A stretch of DNA of 64,000 bases, from contig VTFK01000473.1 in NCBI GenBank assembly GCA_009617715.1, positions 1-64,000 on the forward strand. The letters are read 5' to 3'. Below the pieces are notes generated by a model, which did no database searches, had not been told where the DNA came from, and was given only the letters and a program-made list of their open reading frames with translations. This DNA comes from Plectrocnemia conspersa. Lineage: Eukaryota > Arthropoda > Insecta > Trichoptera > Polycentropodidae. A program made the position numbers and the translations under genes. Below, one piece after another: positions 49,401 to 61,720 of the stretch (position 1 is the first letter of the stretch; every line of letters begins with the position of its first letter).

Positions 49401-50604
49401 AATTTGTATTGATTGTCTGAACGACTGTATGTATAATACAATACACAAAAAATGCTATTTTTTGTAATTAATAACTAGTCTATTGTTAGAAAAAATCGAA
49501 TTACTACTTAATTTATTATTGATTTATTACATCAAACCTGATTTTTTCAATAGCACAATTATTTCACTTTCCTTGCAATATTATCTCCGAAACGAATGGC
49601 TTTCATTTCGAAGACTGACATTGTCATCGATCTCTCCTTTCTCAAAATAATGTCTCTCACACAAAGCCAAATCGTTTAAAATTCTGCCCGATTGTAGATC
49701 GAAGATTTTCCGAACGATTCTCTCATGTTTTCGCATCCTTTTCAGCACTCAAATGAGACAGGATCGCATTGACAAACGGCATGGAAATGACAGCCACGTT
49801 GACACGGGACATTATAATTCACAACGGTGCGTAACGTGCGCGGCGGCCGTTATATTCTTTAAGCACGCACACGCTGTGCAATAAATTTTTAGGAATTTAT
49901 ACACGAAAAACTGGTAGAATTCACTGCCGCTTTTATGTTGTCTTATGTATCACATAACCCATCACTCCTTTTTGGGTCCATTAATAATAAAATAAAGTTA
50001 CAATAAGGTATGCTTCCATTCATGGCAATATTATATTCCGCTTGTGCATTCTCGGAAGCTCTTAGAAATTTTAAGAATTTATTTTTAAAATCTTTTTGCA
50101 TTGTATATTTATAAAGTAGGTTGTTATGTACGTATATAGCATACGAAATATAATATGAATATATTACCATTTTTGTATAAGGAATATTATTTTAATCTAT
50201 CCTTGTATTTTATATTAAGCCGGTTCAATATTTTCTTGTATAAATAATATATACATACAAAAATAACGTAAAATCATATTTTATCAATAATAAATAGAGA
50301 CCGAAAAGTTTCAGTTTCGAGTGATTTATGCCCTTTAATATATACAAATATTAAGCGAAATTATTGTTGATTTTTAATGTTTTTTTAAACGTATTTTTGA
50401 CCAAAAAAAACGTGTTTTGTGTTATTTATAAAATGCTGAATATTTTTATAATTAGCAAAAAAAAATTTTTTATAAATACATAAATGTATATATTACTATA
50501 TAAATATAAAAAAAAATTGAAAGCATATAATTTTACTAGCACCTGCCAGATAATTTATATTTTTACTGATAAAAATATATCTAACATAAGTAACTATTAG
50601 TTTC
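46448..50604. other. AT-rich spacer, possible intron, with a GC-richer island
   Basis: No further exon is convincing. 48780-48965 holds a 60-codon + strand frame of mixed composition without motifs. The island 49550-49880 (ACGTGCGCGGCGGCCG, TCTCCTTTCTC tracts, GCACGCACACGCTGTGC) is the most GC-rich patch of the right half and may be regulatory. Confidence 0.35.
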
Positions 50605-50665
50605 TGTTCCCAAATAGCTAGCTGTCCCAATAAACCAGTGGTCCAATTAAACAGAATCGACTGTA
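50605..50665 (-). mobile_element. pogo/Tigger-like transposon terminus
   Basis: On the - strand the segment starts TACAGTCGATTCTG, continues TTTAATTGGACCACTGG and then TTTATTGGGACAG. A TA followed by CAGT, and subterminal repeats of the form T-T-T-A-T-T-G-G-G-A-C, are typical of pogo/Tigger-type ends (general knowledge, similarity judged by eye). No partner terminus or transposase is visible within a few kb. Confidence 0.45.
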
Positions 50666-51913
50666 GTTTGTTAGCCCTGTTTTAGAATATGCTAAAAATA
50701 AAATTTTAACAGTATTTGTTATGCTATCAAAAGCTTGTCTAATGTTGTAAATATAACGTGATTATAAAATGATCTAAAAATCTAAACATTCATAAGGTAT
50801 TTTTAATTAAATGACTTTTCTTGTTGTTTAATTCTCTTTTGCAAATCTCGCTAAGCAATTCCTTGAAAAATACTACCCCTATTTACGTCGGAATCAACCC
50901 CCGTTGTCTCCCAAACAAAACAATAATAATAAAACACTGCCATTACCTGAGACAATTAATAAAACAGCCTCGTCGATTCTAATTGTACAAAAAGCGGTCG
51001 ATTGCTTCAAAGAATTTTCATTGTTACCGCATATTTAAATTAGATTTGAGCGCTTGGAATGGGTGTATATTTTTTTATTACTTTATAAAAAGCACTTTAA
51101 ATGGATTACACCATTGTATCATTTTTTATGTTGTCATATTTACGACCATACAAGTATATTCTAATGATTAAATTTATTAAAATATAATTTGCACAAAAGT
51201 ATTTTGAGTAAACTTCTGGCACAGTTATTTTGAGATTGTCTCAGGTGACCGGTGAGGACTTGGCTCAGGTCGAACCTAAGGTTTTGCGACTCTAGCTACT
51301 CTTTGCTTCTTAGAGATACTTATTTTCGACGCTTTAGGTGTTATTTTTAGTTTATATGTATATCTCCAAAGAGGAACAACCTTTCACGACTAGGTAATTG
51401 CTTTTTCTGAGTATAAGACATTAACACACCTCAAGTGTTATGCTATTACTTTAGCTTTGTGCGAGGCGATTATTTATTGGCTTCGTAGAATTATTATACT
51501 TAAACAACGTTTGATCGTTTGGATCTCTCTATTAAAAAATGTTAAATGCGTATTAGATATTCTCTATAAGCTGAAAAAATTATTATTCAAGAATTTTTAA
51601 TGAATCCATATATTTAAATACTTTAAATTACAATAACAAAAAATATATTTATTATATGAAAACGCAAAAATATTTTATAGCGATTTATGTACAAAATTTC
51701 TTTATTTTTAAAAATTCGTGAATATAATTTAAAGCACAAAGATAAGTTTTATATTTTAAAATTATATTTATTTTTATTCATAAAAACTATATTTATATAT
51801 TTAGTTAAAGTAAAAATCTTATCTGTCTTAAGCAAAAATATAATTGTTGTATGATTTTTTAAATATGGTTTATATAACAAATAAAAGTAAAATTGTTATA
51901 TAGTGTGAATTAA
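50666..51913. other. AT-rich spacer with a B-box-like word
   Basis: On the - strand near 51280 stands GGTTCGACCTGAG, close to an RNA polymerase III B box (GGTTCGANNCC), within GC-richer DNA 51220-51330. No convincing A box or stems are found, so no tRNA is called. The rest is AT-rich. Confidence 0.35.
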
Positions 51914-52096
51914 TCAAAGAGAAAAAATCTTTGTTTCCATTTTCTCCGTTGCATGTGGCGCTAGATATTGTGAAAACTGTTTTTCTTTCGATTTCTCGGT
52001 AAACACATTATCCCTGTTTTTCGCTTGCTTGTAGCAGGAATAACATTGCATCAGTGCGAAGGAACACTTCGTGCGAAATAACACATGTTTCACGAT
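51914..52096 (-). CDS. Candidate last coding exon of an unrecognised - strand gene
   Basis: On the - strand TACCTCTTTTTCAG (a strong pyrimidine tract with AG) ends at 52097. From the next base a frame stays open for exactly 60 codons to a TGA: IVKHVLFRTKCSFALMQC, YSCYKQAKNRDNVFTEKSKE, then a basic tail ending METKIFSL. A second frame (RETCVISHEVFLRTDAML) is also open for about 28 codons, so the phase is uncertain. The composition is richer than the flanks. AATAAA-like signals follow but are common here. There is no recognised domain; a chance splice site plus chance ORF remains possible. Confidence 0.22.
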   Translation of the reverse strand: MVKHVLFRTKCSFALMQCYSCYKQAKNRDNVFTEKSKEKQFSQYLAPHATEKMETKIFSL

Positions 52097-53687
52097 CTGA
52101 AAAAGAGGTATTATATGGCATAGTAAAAAAATATAACACATGTACACATGTGAAGAAATATATGTATAATATACACAATTGAGTCGAGGAAACTGAAAAT
52201 TGAAGTATTGTCAACAGCAGTACAAAAATAGAGTTCGATTCAAAGTGGTTCTTATAAAGAAGTATTTTAAATGTAAAAATTGTATGGTACATATATAAAC
52301 CAACCCTTTGACATGCTATTTATTATTAAATTGTATGAAAATTAAATTGAAAATTCGTAAAAGTGGATTTTTAGTACTTGTTTACTCTTTGTAAAACCAG
52401 ACCATATGTTCACATAATAATGTAATACAATACATTAAAAGGTCTGTAAATATGTGTATGTAGTAATCAGGGACGACAATTTCAGGGCAATTTGAGTTTA
52501 AAAAACATTATATTTCAGCATCCAATTAGAGTTTACTAAAGTTGTAGTCAATGTGCGCTATTAATTTTTTTATTTTGAGCTTTCACTGATATTTACCAAT
52601 GTCTATCTCTCTTAACTTTTATTTTTAATAACAATCTGCATATAATTCACTTTAATATATTAATTAAAAAATTCACAGAGTGTCAATTGAGTCTTGTATT
52701 TTAAAAGTAAATTCACGCCAATTTTTTATATATTATAAATTGCAATAGCGCGTTTTATTTATTGCTTGCCATTATTGCATTTATGTGATCAAAAATACAA
52801 CTAAATTATTTTTACTTTACTAACATATTTATTTAAATCAAGATTATTTACAAAACTATTTTTTCTTCAGAAAAATAAAATTGCTTTATTATTAGCATTA
52901 ATATGCAATTTTATATAAATAGTTTAATTGGTAAAAATTCTGCCATCAAAAATTTTGCAGCTCAATATTTTTTTAAAATACCAGAATGTGGATTTTAGAT
53001 GTGCACTAACACATAATCAACAAAATACTTGCTAAATTAAAATATTTATTTTGCGATTATTTCTATTTAACATTAGCAATTAATACAATAATTATTCTAA
53101 TTCTAGTACTTCATAATTAAAATAACATAATATAGAAAAAAATTATCAAGAAAGCTATTTATTTTAAAATATACGTTTTTAGTCAATATTATTTTTTTTT
53201 AAAATCAGATTTTTTATTTAATACAAAATCCTAAATTATTTTAAATACTAATTAAGACAAACAAGTTAAAGCCAGCCTTTGATCCCATTATTGTTTTGTG
53301 ACGCCACTGGTTGTTATTTGATTGTTATTTTTTTTAATTTTCCCAGCTTAAAATCTTACAAAAACAGTAAAGAAATTTCGTTTTAAAATATATACTTTGT
53401 TAAACATCATATAAATTCATGTCTTAAAATACATTTAAATAAATTATATTCTAGAATTCCATTATATGTATATTTTATAAGTCACTTAATATCTTCGAAA
53501 GTAAGCAGGTTCATATTTTATGCTATTTATAACAGTAAAAATAAATTTAATAATGTTAAAAATATTCTTAATATTTATTTGGAATATGTTCCCAAAGTAA
53601 TAATATAATTTTTGAGTAGGCTCATGAAATTTTAAAGCCTCCCACGCAATATTATATAATACGTAATATATCTGTAGTACGTACTTT

Positions 53688-53957
53688 ATGAAATCGAAAA
53701 AGAAGCCTTTTCGATTACCGTCCAATTTACAACCCCTCAATTCCTCGATATCTGCTCAGATCGATGCTGTATATTTGTCGTCACATTATCGTTCCAATAC
53801 TGCAAATGGCGTTTTAAATCCTTACATCAAACCATTAGACTGTGAAAGCTTCAATGGAAAATACACGCCCCAAATTTTTGTATGCCCGCATAAAGTTTCT
53901 TGTTTTCTGAAATATATGAAATTTTACGTCAAATGTAACGTTTTTGTTAAGAGGTAA
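53688..53957 (+). CDS. Open frame of unknown function (89 codons), doubtful
   Basis: An ATG frame begins MKSKKKPFRLPSNLQPLNSS and includes AQIDAVYLSSHY and NPYIKPLDCESFNGKY. Amino-acid composition is more balanced (Pro, Ser, Asp, Gly present) than other ORFs here, and the DNA is less AT-rich. There is no signal peptide, no membrane helix and no motif I know. No splice signals clearly frame it. Its length is near the chance maximum for this composition. Confidence 0.18.
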   Translation: MKSKKKPFRLPSNLQPLNSSISAQIDAVYLSSHYRSNTANGVLNPYIKPLDCESFNGKYTPQIFVCPHKVSCFLKYMKFYVKCNVFVKR

Positions 53958-55516
53958 TTCTATTGAGGATAGACTGAGCTTATGATAAAAAATAATTGAT
54001 TCAGATATTTCTTAAAGTCAGTGAATTTCAATCAATATCTTACGATAATATTCCACTTGCTTTATAATTAATCATTTTTTATTGTATGATTGTTTAAAGT
54101 AGAACAATTATTTTTACCTACATTACAAAAAAATAGTTAATATGTCAACTTGAGTCAAATCACTATATAAACATTATTATTATAATTAGTAGTGATATTT
54201 TTTTACAGATAATTAAAACAGCAATATTTTCATTAATTATTATAAAATATATATTTATATAACATATTTATAATAACTATGCAACACATTTTAGTGAAAA
54301 TGTAAAAACTGTATTTATCTTAAATAATGTATCTGTCTTCTATAAAATAAGTATAAGTCAGTATAATTTTATATCAAAATTATTATGTGGACTCAACAAT
54401 TTATTTTATAATAGTATGTCTATTATTATATTATTTTTTAAATATATAAAACTAAATTATATATCAAACGATTTTTTTTATTAAATTTTAAATTACTATG
54501 TATTGTTTTTATTATTTTTTTAATTAAAAATATAATAAGCATTTCCTTAAAAAGTTTTTATTTTAATAAGCAAATCAATCAAGCTAGAATATTGTATTTA
54601 ATATAAAGTTGGTTATTAACATTGTTTATCCCATACAAAGTTTAGATAATAGGTTTTGCTAAGTATTAAGTGCTTTTCGTTGCTTAATTTCCTAATTGAA
54701 TTAGAGCTGGTATTATTCAATTATATACATATATATTTTATCGGTATGCTGTATTAGTTATATAATGCAAATAAAATATTTTTGCACTTATTTTTTATCT
54801 AAAATATTTATTGTGTAATTTAATTTAGTTTTGCTCGTCTATCTAGATAAAATTTGTACATAAGAGCGACACGACAATACTAGAACGAATAGTCGAGTCT
54901 GAAAAAAAAACACTTTAACACAGTGCACTGTGCTTTTATTTCTCGATTTTTTAATTTGCCCTGAAACAAACGACTAATCGAACCAAATAAAACTGTTGAG
55001 AAACACTGCGAGTTTGAATGAACTTTTCTTTTTGTCCGTTGCAACACACGAACGATGCAAATTAAAACAGATTAGAAAAAACGGTGAATGTGAAGCAATT
55101 TCACGAAAAATACTTTTGATTGCAATGTGTTTTTATATGTTATCATTATTATATTGTAAAAATAATATAAGCATTATTTTTATTATTAAGATATTGCCAC
55201 AAAGATAAATATTTAATTATTATCTATACTCTCTTATTTATAATGCCAATTGAAATTAATAAAATTATTACTCACGCCGAGTCAAAAAAACACAAAAAAT
55301 AAAAATGTATTATTTTTGATAATTTATTTAGTAATACAAAAATGATGTAAATGGAATAAAAAAACACCTTCGTACATATAGAAATAAATTATAATATTAA
55401 GACTTTATTATTGTATATTTTCATTTTTTCTTTCTGTTATGTATTTTTTATATATTTTTATATATGTTTACTAAATTTGTTAGATGTAAAGATTAGCTAT
55501 TAAGCTAAATAAATTA

Positions 55517-55543
55517 ATAAAATAAAATAAAATAAAATAAAAT
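55517..55543. repeat. AAAAT/ATAAA pentanucleotide microsatellite
   Basis: About five tandem copies of TAAAA in a row. Confidence 0.85.
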
Positions 55544-55763
55544 ATACTTATTTATATAGTATATAATTTTACACTATTTTTATATTTAAATTTTGACACT
55601 TTTACTTAAGATAAATAAATTATTTTTAATTATTACACTTAAGCACTGAAATAATTATTTTATTATCATTTTATCGTGTATAAGGGACCAATGGTAATTG
55701 AGAAATTATTTAACGTTTAGTTTAATTAAAAAAAAAACATTTCCGATGGTTTAATTTTTTTAC

Positions 55764-55847
55764 GCGTTTTTGTCCTGTCTGCTTTTGACATATGAGCTTA
55801 TGTCGGTGAGCTATTTTGACAAAGCGGTTTTGTCCTGGGCGCTTTTG
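55764..55847. repeat. Duplicated TTTTGTCCTG--CGCTTTTG motif
   Basis: GCGTTTTTGTCCTGTCTGC and GCGGTTTTGTCCTGGGCGC stand 60 bp apart in the same orientation, each followed by TTTTG. They stand out from the AT-rich flanks. Short GC-richer tandem words like this often mark subterminal regions of non-autonomous DNA transposons; that reading is inference. Confidence 0.6.
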
Positions 55848-56371
55848 TTACGGCACCGTTTTTTTGTGTAAATAAAATCAGTCGAAAACTACTCTGCAGC
55901 AGCAAATACGAGTTAATACCTAATACTTTTAAATTATCGCCAAAAAATAAGAATTCAGAATTACTATTAACTTAATTATTAATATTATTAAGCATAATAA
56001 ACAAAAATGAACCGATATTGAAAAATTGGAAAAAAAATGAGGGTATGTACAGACAACTTGTGCTTATTAAAAATATTGACGATCAGAAAAGTATGATTCT
56101 AAGAAATTAATAATTTTGTTTATCAAACTCAAACCTTTTTTATATATTGAGGCATGATAAAACATCAACAGGCTTTTTTTAATTAGTTAAGATAACATCT
56201 GTTGATTTTCACTTTAATATTGACAATTCAAGTGTCCTTTGATATGGTTTAAAGCATACTTATGTATTATGATTATAAATTTGACTAATGCACATAGCAT
56301 TAAAATAATATACCTAATTCGGAATAATATTTTCTGTTTCTGTATTTTTTAATTAAAATTTACTATATGAT

Positions 56372-56399
56372 ATGTATGTACTATAAATAGTACATACAT
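56372..56399. repeat. Perfect 28-bp hairpin (13-bp arms, 2-nt loop)
   Basis: ATGTATGTACTAT, then AA, then the exact reverse complement of the left arm. It is mixed in sequence for this AT-rich region. Confidence 0.9.
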
Positions 56400-58882
56400 T
56401 TATGTATTTACAACAATAAATTATATTTAATAATATAATGTTAGTGTTTTTCAGATAAACTAGTATTATTGTTAGATAAATCCAACCACTATAATATAAA
56501 ATAAATAAAGAAGACATAAAACACACCCTATTGTCTTAATCGAAGCTATTAATCGTATATATCAGACGATAAATTTCAATGTTTACGATTCTTCGATGTC
56601 AGCAAACGACTGTTATATCACAAAAAAAAACAATTTGTGAAAATTGTTCATCGGGAGCTATTTTCGGATTTTGTATCAAGCAAAACGTTATTACTGAAAA
56701 TTTAATTTCGCGGCGGCTGGTAATTTTTTTCACACCCGCGTACGTTTTATAAATGTAAAGGGATGGTGTTGTAGATATGTAAATTAATGTATTTTTAAAT
56801 GCTTATCATTTTTTGTGTTTTATAAAGTGAAAGAACTCTACGAAGTCACGTACAAATTGATTGTGCAAACATTCTGAGTATAGAAACGTTTGCTTTCGTG
56901 TGAATAGTACGTGATAAAAATCCATTACGTTATAATGAAAAAAAATATTTTAACAAGTGTATCAAAATATAGTCAATTAAATAAATGATTTTATTAATAC
57001 AAATTATGTTAATATAATATTTTAAAGAATAAACTTTAAAATTGCCCAGAAAACTGGGACTAACGAGTATTATTTTTTTTACGCTTTTATTACTAAGTAA
57101 AAAAAAAAGTAATATAATTGCGTCTGAAACTTTATACCTTTGAAATGTACGAGATGTAATAAAAGTGCAAAAAATCATAATTTCACAGACGCAAACATCC
57201 GAAGCAGCGGAAAGTCATAAAAAATATACACGTCGTATATAAAAAGGACTTCAGACTAAAATCTGCATACACAAATTTGCACTTATGGGATGCGAACAGT
57301 ATGTATATGTATATAGACATAAACAAAAAATGCATATATAATATTTATTTAACCGATAGCTCACTTAAGTATATATATATATTTATATATATATTTAAAA
57401 ATTTGTGAGGATTTACACAGTATTTAAATGTTTATAAAAATATGTGTTGTAGGGTAAATACATGAGCACACATATCTGCGGCAAAGAATGAACTCCATGG
57501 AGCACCGCGTGGCATGCGCGAGTGTGAATCAGCGTATTTAATTTAATTTATTTTTATAATAGATTAAATATAAAAAAATATAAATTAAACGTCTAATCAA
57601 GCAGATTAGACATTTCAACTCAATCATAAATAAACATGTGGTGTGAGCGGTTATATATTTAAAAAAAACCGTTATTATCTGTAATACTTTATTTGACATT
57701 TAAAAAGGTATTATGAATATATCATATCAATGGTTTATTACCATATATCATAAATGTTGTCTTCGATCTGATTATTTTTTTAATACAAAATGTTTTTTGC
57801 TACTATTTTTAATCACCGTGTTTTTAAATTTTAAACTTGAATATTTTTGTTGCTACTTGGTGAGCTAACTTTTGGCTTGTTATGCCAGTCACATTGCAAA
57901 ATTAAACTTGGAGCTTTTGGACCAACTCAACTTACTGCTAACTCTGACCTCGCTAAAGAACCTTAGAGTTTATACGGAAAACCTTTGAAAGCCGGTAAGT
58001 TTTGCTGCAAGCTAGTAGGCGAACGTGCGCATTTATTACGTGCAAAGGAATGTAACAGAATATTACATACACTGTTAGATAAACACGTATAACGTTAATT
58101 AATAATCAAAGTGTACGGTATAGCATATAAATCATAAACAAACATATTTAACTAGATAACTAGATAAACTAATATATGGAGATCAAGCATATTTGAGATT
58201 TTGATTTATGTTCGATTTAAATATAAAGCATTTTTCACGGTGTTTTAATCTGACTAGTGATAACTAAATGTAATTTTCTTTTTTTGAGTTATACACAGCT
58301 TGATTATCAAATTTTAATAACAATATACGAGATCTTGTCTTATAAAATTACTTTAACTAATTGTCGTTGTTGAATATATTTTTTTACATAAAACGTTAAG
58401 TTCAATATGATATTTATTTTATAAATACTAAAGCAATATATCCTTTAGCATTTTATGATACATAGGTTATTGTGGTTACACTATTTTTATAGCAATTTCA
58501 AGTATGAAAATAACAAAGCTTTTTAATTGTTGGTATTTCTAGACTGATGTTTTTTTAATGACTCGACAATTTTTTGATGCTGTTTTAAATAGATTCGGAT
58601 CTTTTTTAATTCGGAAACAGGTTATGTTTTAAAAAGAGATAAATTTCTCATTATACGACTAAATATCAATTCATTTTTCATCTGAAATAATTAAAAAATT
58701 GTCTGCCTTGAAGCTGCTGCTTAATACAGTAGTCTTTGTAGCGACGTATCGCACTGAACATTTTATAAATTTCTGCAGCAATTCATTCCTATATAGACTA
58801 TACTTATTTTTAAATGGTTTTATCATTTATTAGTTAATTAAATATTAAAATTAGTGTTGTTTTTAAATTATTGTCCAGAAGG

Positions 58883-59086
58883 ATGTCTCAAACTATCAAA
58901 AATGAATTTAAATGCAGTGAAGATAAAGACTTATATATGAATATTTTAGATAAAGCTTCAGAAATATTTAAAAATACCATAAGAAATGTAATTTCTTATG
59001 CTTATCATAAATATGTGAATATATTTTTCGAATATGGAAGCCTTTTGATTATTTGGCTTTTTATTCTAAAATGCAAATTTTGTTAA
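58883..59086 (+). CDS. Small open frame with C-terminal hydrophobic segment (67 codons), doubtful
   Basis: An ATG frame begins MSQTIKNEFKCSEDKDL, continues through an acidic/basic helix-like stretch (NILDKASEIFKNTI) and ends with a hydrophobic LLIIWLFIL before KCKFC. That layout would suit a small tail-anchored membrane protein. No homologue is recognised, no splice or promoter signal is evident, and part of the frame is a local palindrome (AAGAAATGTAATTTCTT). Chance is the more likely explanation. Confidence 0.12.
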   Translation: MSQTIKNEFKCSEDKDLYMNILDKASEIFKNTIRNVISYAYHKYVNIFFEYGSLLIIWLFILKCKFC

Positions 59087-61400
59087 ATATGTAAATATGT
59101 AATCTACTAATTGATAATATAAGTTACACTGTAGTCAAAAATGAATATTTAATTTTTAATACGCCTCTTGTCAGTCGATCCAAAAAGTTGAACACCATTG
59201 AAAAATGTACAATATTTTTCTTAATAATATTTCAACTATTTTTTTAATTAAAACTATTTTAAATATTAAAAAAATATAAGATACATATATATTTAATAAC
59301 ACTAAGCTTATTTATATAAAAACCTATAGATAAATTCATATTTTGAATATAAATCAAGTAATTTTATATTTGTGATTTGCCTTTTCTGTAAATTAAAAAA
59401 AAATACTATGGCAACTGTAACATATGTAATTTATTATATACATTTTAACCTTAAATTATTATGTTTTAATTGAGTTTGCTAATATTTTATTTAGGTTTGT
59501 TAAAGCGGTATATTACATTTAAACTGAAATATAATCCAGATAATTACTTGCATCAAAGCAGCTTTTCTCTTAATATATTATTTAGATAAACCACGATTTA
59601 ATGTTTTTGGAAAAAGTAAGTAGGTGTATAATGTTTACGTTTGAAAGATAATATCTAGATTTATATATTTAATAAATGAGCAGAAAATTGTACGTTTAAT
59701 ATTATTTATACATAAATATGTTATTTTTAACATAAATCTCGTAAATATATCGCATATCCGAGCTTCTAACGCTCTTTTTAATGCCATCAGATAAGCTTTT
59801 CGCTTCCCACATATCATCACACAATATCGGAAAAGGATAAGAGGATTTATGTGTTCGTCCTTTAAAGCGTCACACAACACTTCCAAGGTTTATCGGTAAC
59901 GGTAATTTTTATTTCTTTCATTATATAATACTATTTTTTTAATAAGTTCAAAAAGTTTTTCTTAGAGCTTTCAGTACAGTTCTGTTATTTAAACGTAAAG
60001 AATGTTCTGCAAAGTTTACTCTTACAAAAATAATTGGAAACTTTATACACAGACTACATGTATTTAGTATGTATACATAAACCCATCGAGTTCACCTAAT
60101 ACTTGTTTAATCTTGTGCTTATTAAATCTGAAACGCGGTCTGAAACAAAGAGAACGAAGACCCAGAATCCATGAATTATAAATTTCGTTCTCGTATCGTA
60201 TCGTTCTAAATGCCACTTTTAATTATACCCTACACTTGATTAAACATTAAAAGCGATGCATTTTATATGTAGTTTCATTTATAATGAGATACTTTGGTCG
60301 TATTATATTTGATAAATATCAATTTGTACATATTTATTTAAATGTGTATTAGTAAAAATATGCCACATTTTGTAGAATATTTCAATTGCATGCATTTGGT
60401 TATCAATTTAATATTTGAGAATATCTTATATAAATAAATAAGTTGTATAATTGGATTGTGTTTTTTTTGGAGAACAAATTTAAAAATGAATGAGTTACAA
60501 AGCCATGTTTATTATATAATAAAAATATTTGCAACATATTTTATAATAATTAATAAACATTATTTTTAATATAAATAAAATAGTAAAACTCTAAACCTAA
60601 AATATGAAACATAAATAATTTATTTTTATTCATATACTCGGGAATTGAGTGTCCCATAACGTCTCCTCTAACATATTATATATTACGTGCCCAAATTTTG
60701 GGCCTCTTCCAAAACGCGTGCTTTATCTTGATGTTAAATATTGATCTGCAATTCTTCTAAATATAATACACATATATTATTAATCTACAGTTTTATTAAA
60801 ATTAAATATAAATTATACATGTTGTGTTCAAGATTCTGAAGTATTTTCTCTATGCGAAGGATTTATCACATTGTAATGCTGAATTGAACAACACTTTTAC
60901 GACTAGGTGTTTTACTACCTTTTTAGTACTCCATTGCATTTCTGCCGTATTTAGAGATATACCTTTTTTATGTACGCCTTATATTATGCTATATAAACTG
61001 ATACTATTGTAACTCTTGCTTGTATTAATATTTGAATTTCTAAGCACTATTTATAGCATCGATCCATAGTTCAGGTCGTGTGTCGTATCGAAAGTGGTCT
61101 GTCGGGTCAAATATAAACTTTTCATATTTATGGACGAAGATATTTTCTACACAGAGTGATTCTGTAATATATAAAAAAATATTAAATAGTTTCTCTGATT
61201 CATATTATACAATAGTTTCATATTAAAATAATTAATAAAAAATACACTACAAACCCATTATTAAATTAACAGTCAATGACGTAATTTACAAAAGCGCTTT
61301 TACTAATTTCCTTTATCAATTTATAAACATCATATATTCGTATCCTGTTTATATTTGCTTTTCAACATATAAGTTCTTAATAAACAGGGTACAGGAGGAG

Positions 61401-61720
61401 CTAATTAATTTTCTTCATATTTATGTTTTACCATAATAGCTTTATTTGTTTTTTTTTTTTGGGTCCAATTTTATTTATAGTTGTAGTATATAATATTTAT
61501 TACACACCCTGTATGGTAAGTATTAGTACCCGTGGATGTTATAGTACCCAAAACAAATGGCTGGAGTGTCATGGAGTACCGAAATGGCGTCCCCTGAACG
61601 GTGCTTTTAATCGACGGATGAAAATGAGGGCGGTACACTTTGAAACGGAAAGACCGTTGGACATTTATGGTCCAAGGATGTGTGTTTGTGTGTATGTGTG
61701 TGATTGTGTGGGTTAATCAA
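61401..61720. other. GC-richer stretch with TG-rich repeat, no gene supported
   Basis: A + strand frame (61423-61716) includes WLECHGVPKWRPLNGAFNR and ends in a TG-rich simple repeat (61678-61711). ATG|GTAAGTATTAG at 61514 looks like a 5' splice site after TTTATTTATAG, but the enclosed 30 bp carry no recognisable coding. ACACACCCTGTATGG resembles ends of some insect transposons. None of this suffices for a gene call. Confidence 0.25.

Larger units (their letters stand above)
52098..55740. other. AT-rich spacer
   Basis: Among the most AT-rich DNA of the window, especially 54120-54560. A perfect 14-bp palindrome CACAGTGCACTGTG lies at 54919-54932. Apart from the doubtful ORF at 53688, nothing coding is supported. 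Confidence 0.45.
55870..61400. other. AT-rich spacer
   Basis: No supported gene. Items of note are a GC-richer patch 56550-56770 (TTTCGCGGCGGCTGG), a short Leu-rich frame at 57900-57990 followed by GCCG|GTAAGT (a splice-like donor without a convincing acceptor), and a - strand frame at 59635-59886 (CGKRKAYLMALKRALEA) with mixed composition but no splice support or domain. Confidence 0.35.

Noticed and set aside
57839..58092. Two successive open stretches separated by a single TAG, with a GTAAGT
   Set aside because: The frames are unrelated to any family I know, and the splice donor falls inside the second stretch without a matching acceptor.
59635..59886. 83-codon - strand frame with KRKAYLMALKRALEA
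   Set aside because: More protein-like than most, but I could not recognise it and no acceptor or donor frames the GC-richer part.
61482..61514. Short segment between TTTATTTATAG and GTAAGTATTAG
   Set aside because: It looks like a mini-exon, but the 3' splice site lacks a good pyrimidine tract and the content is low-complexity.
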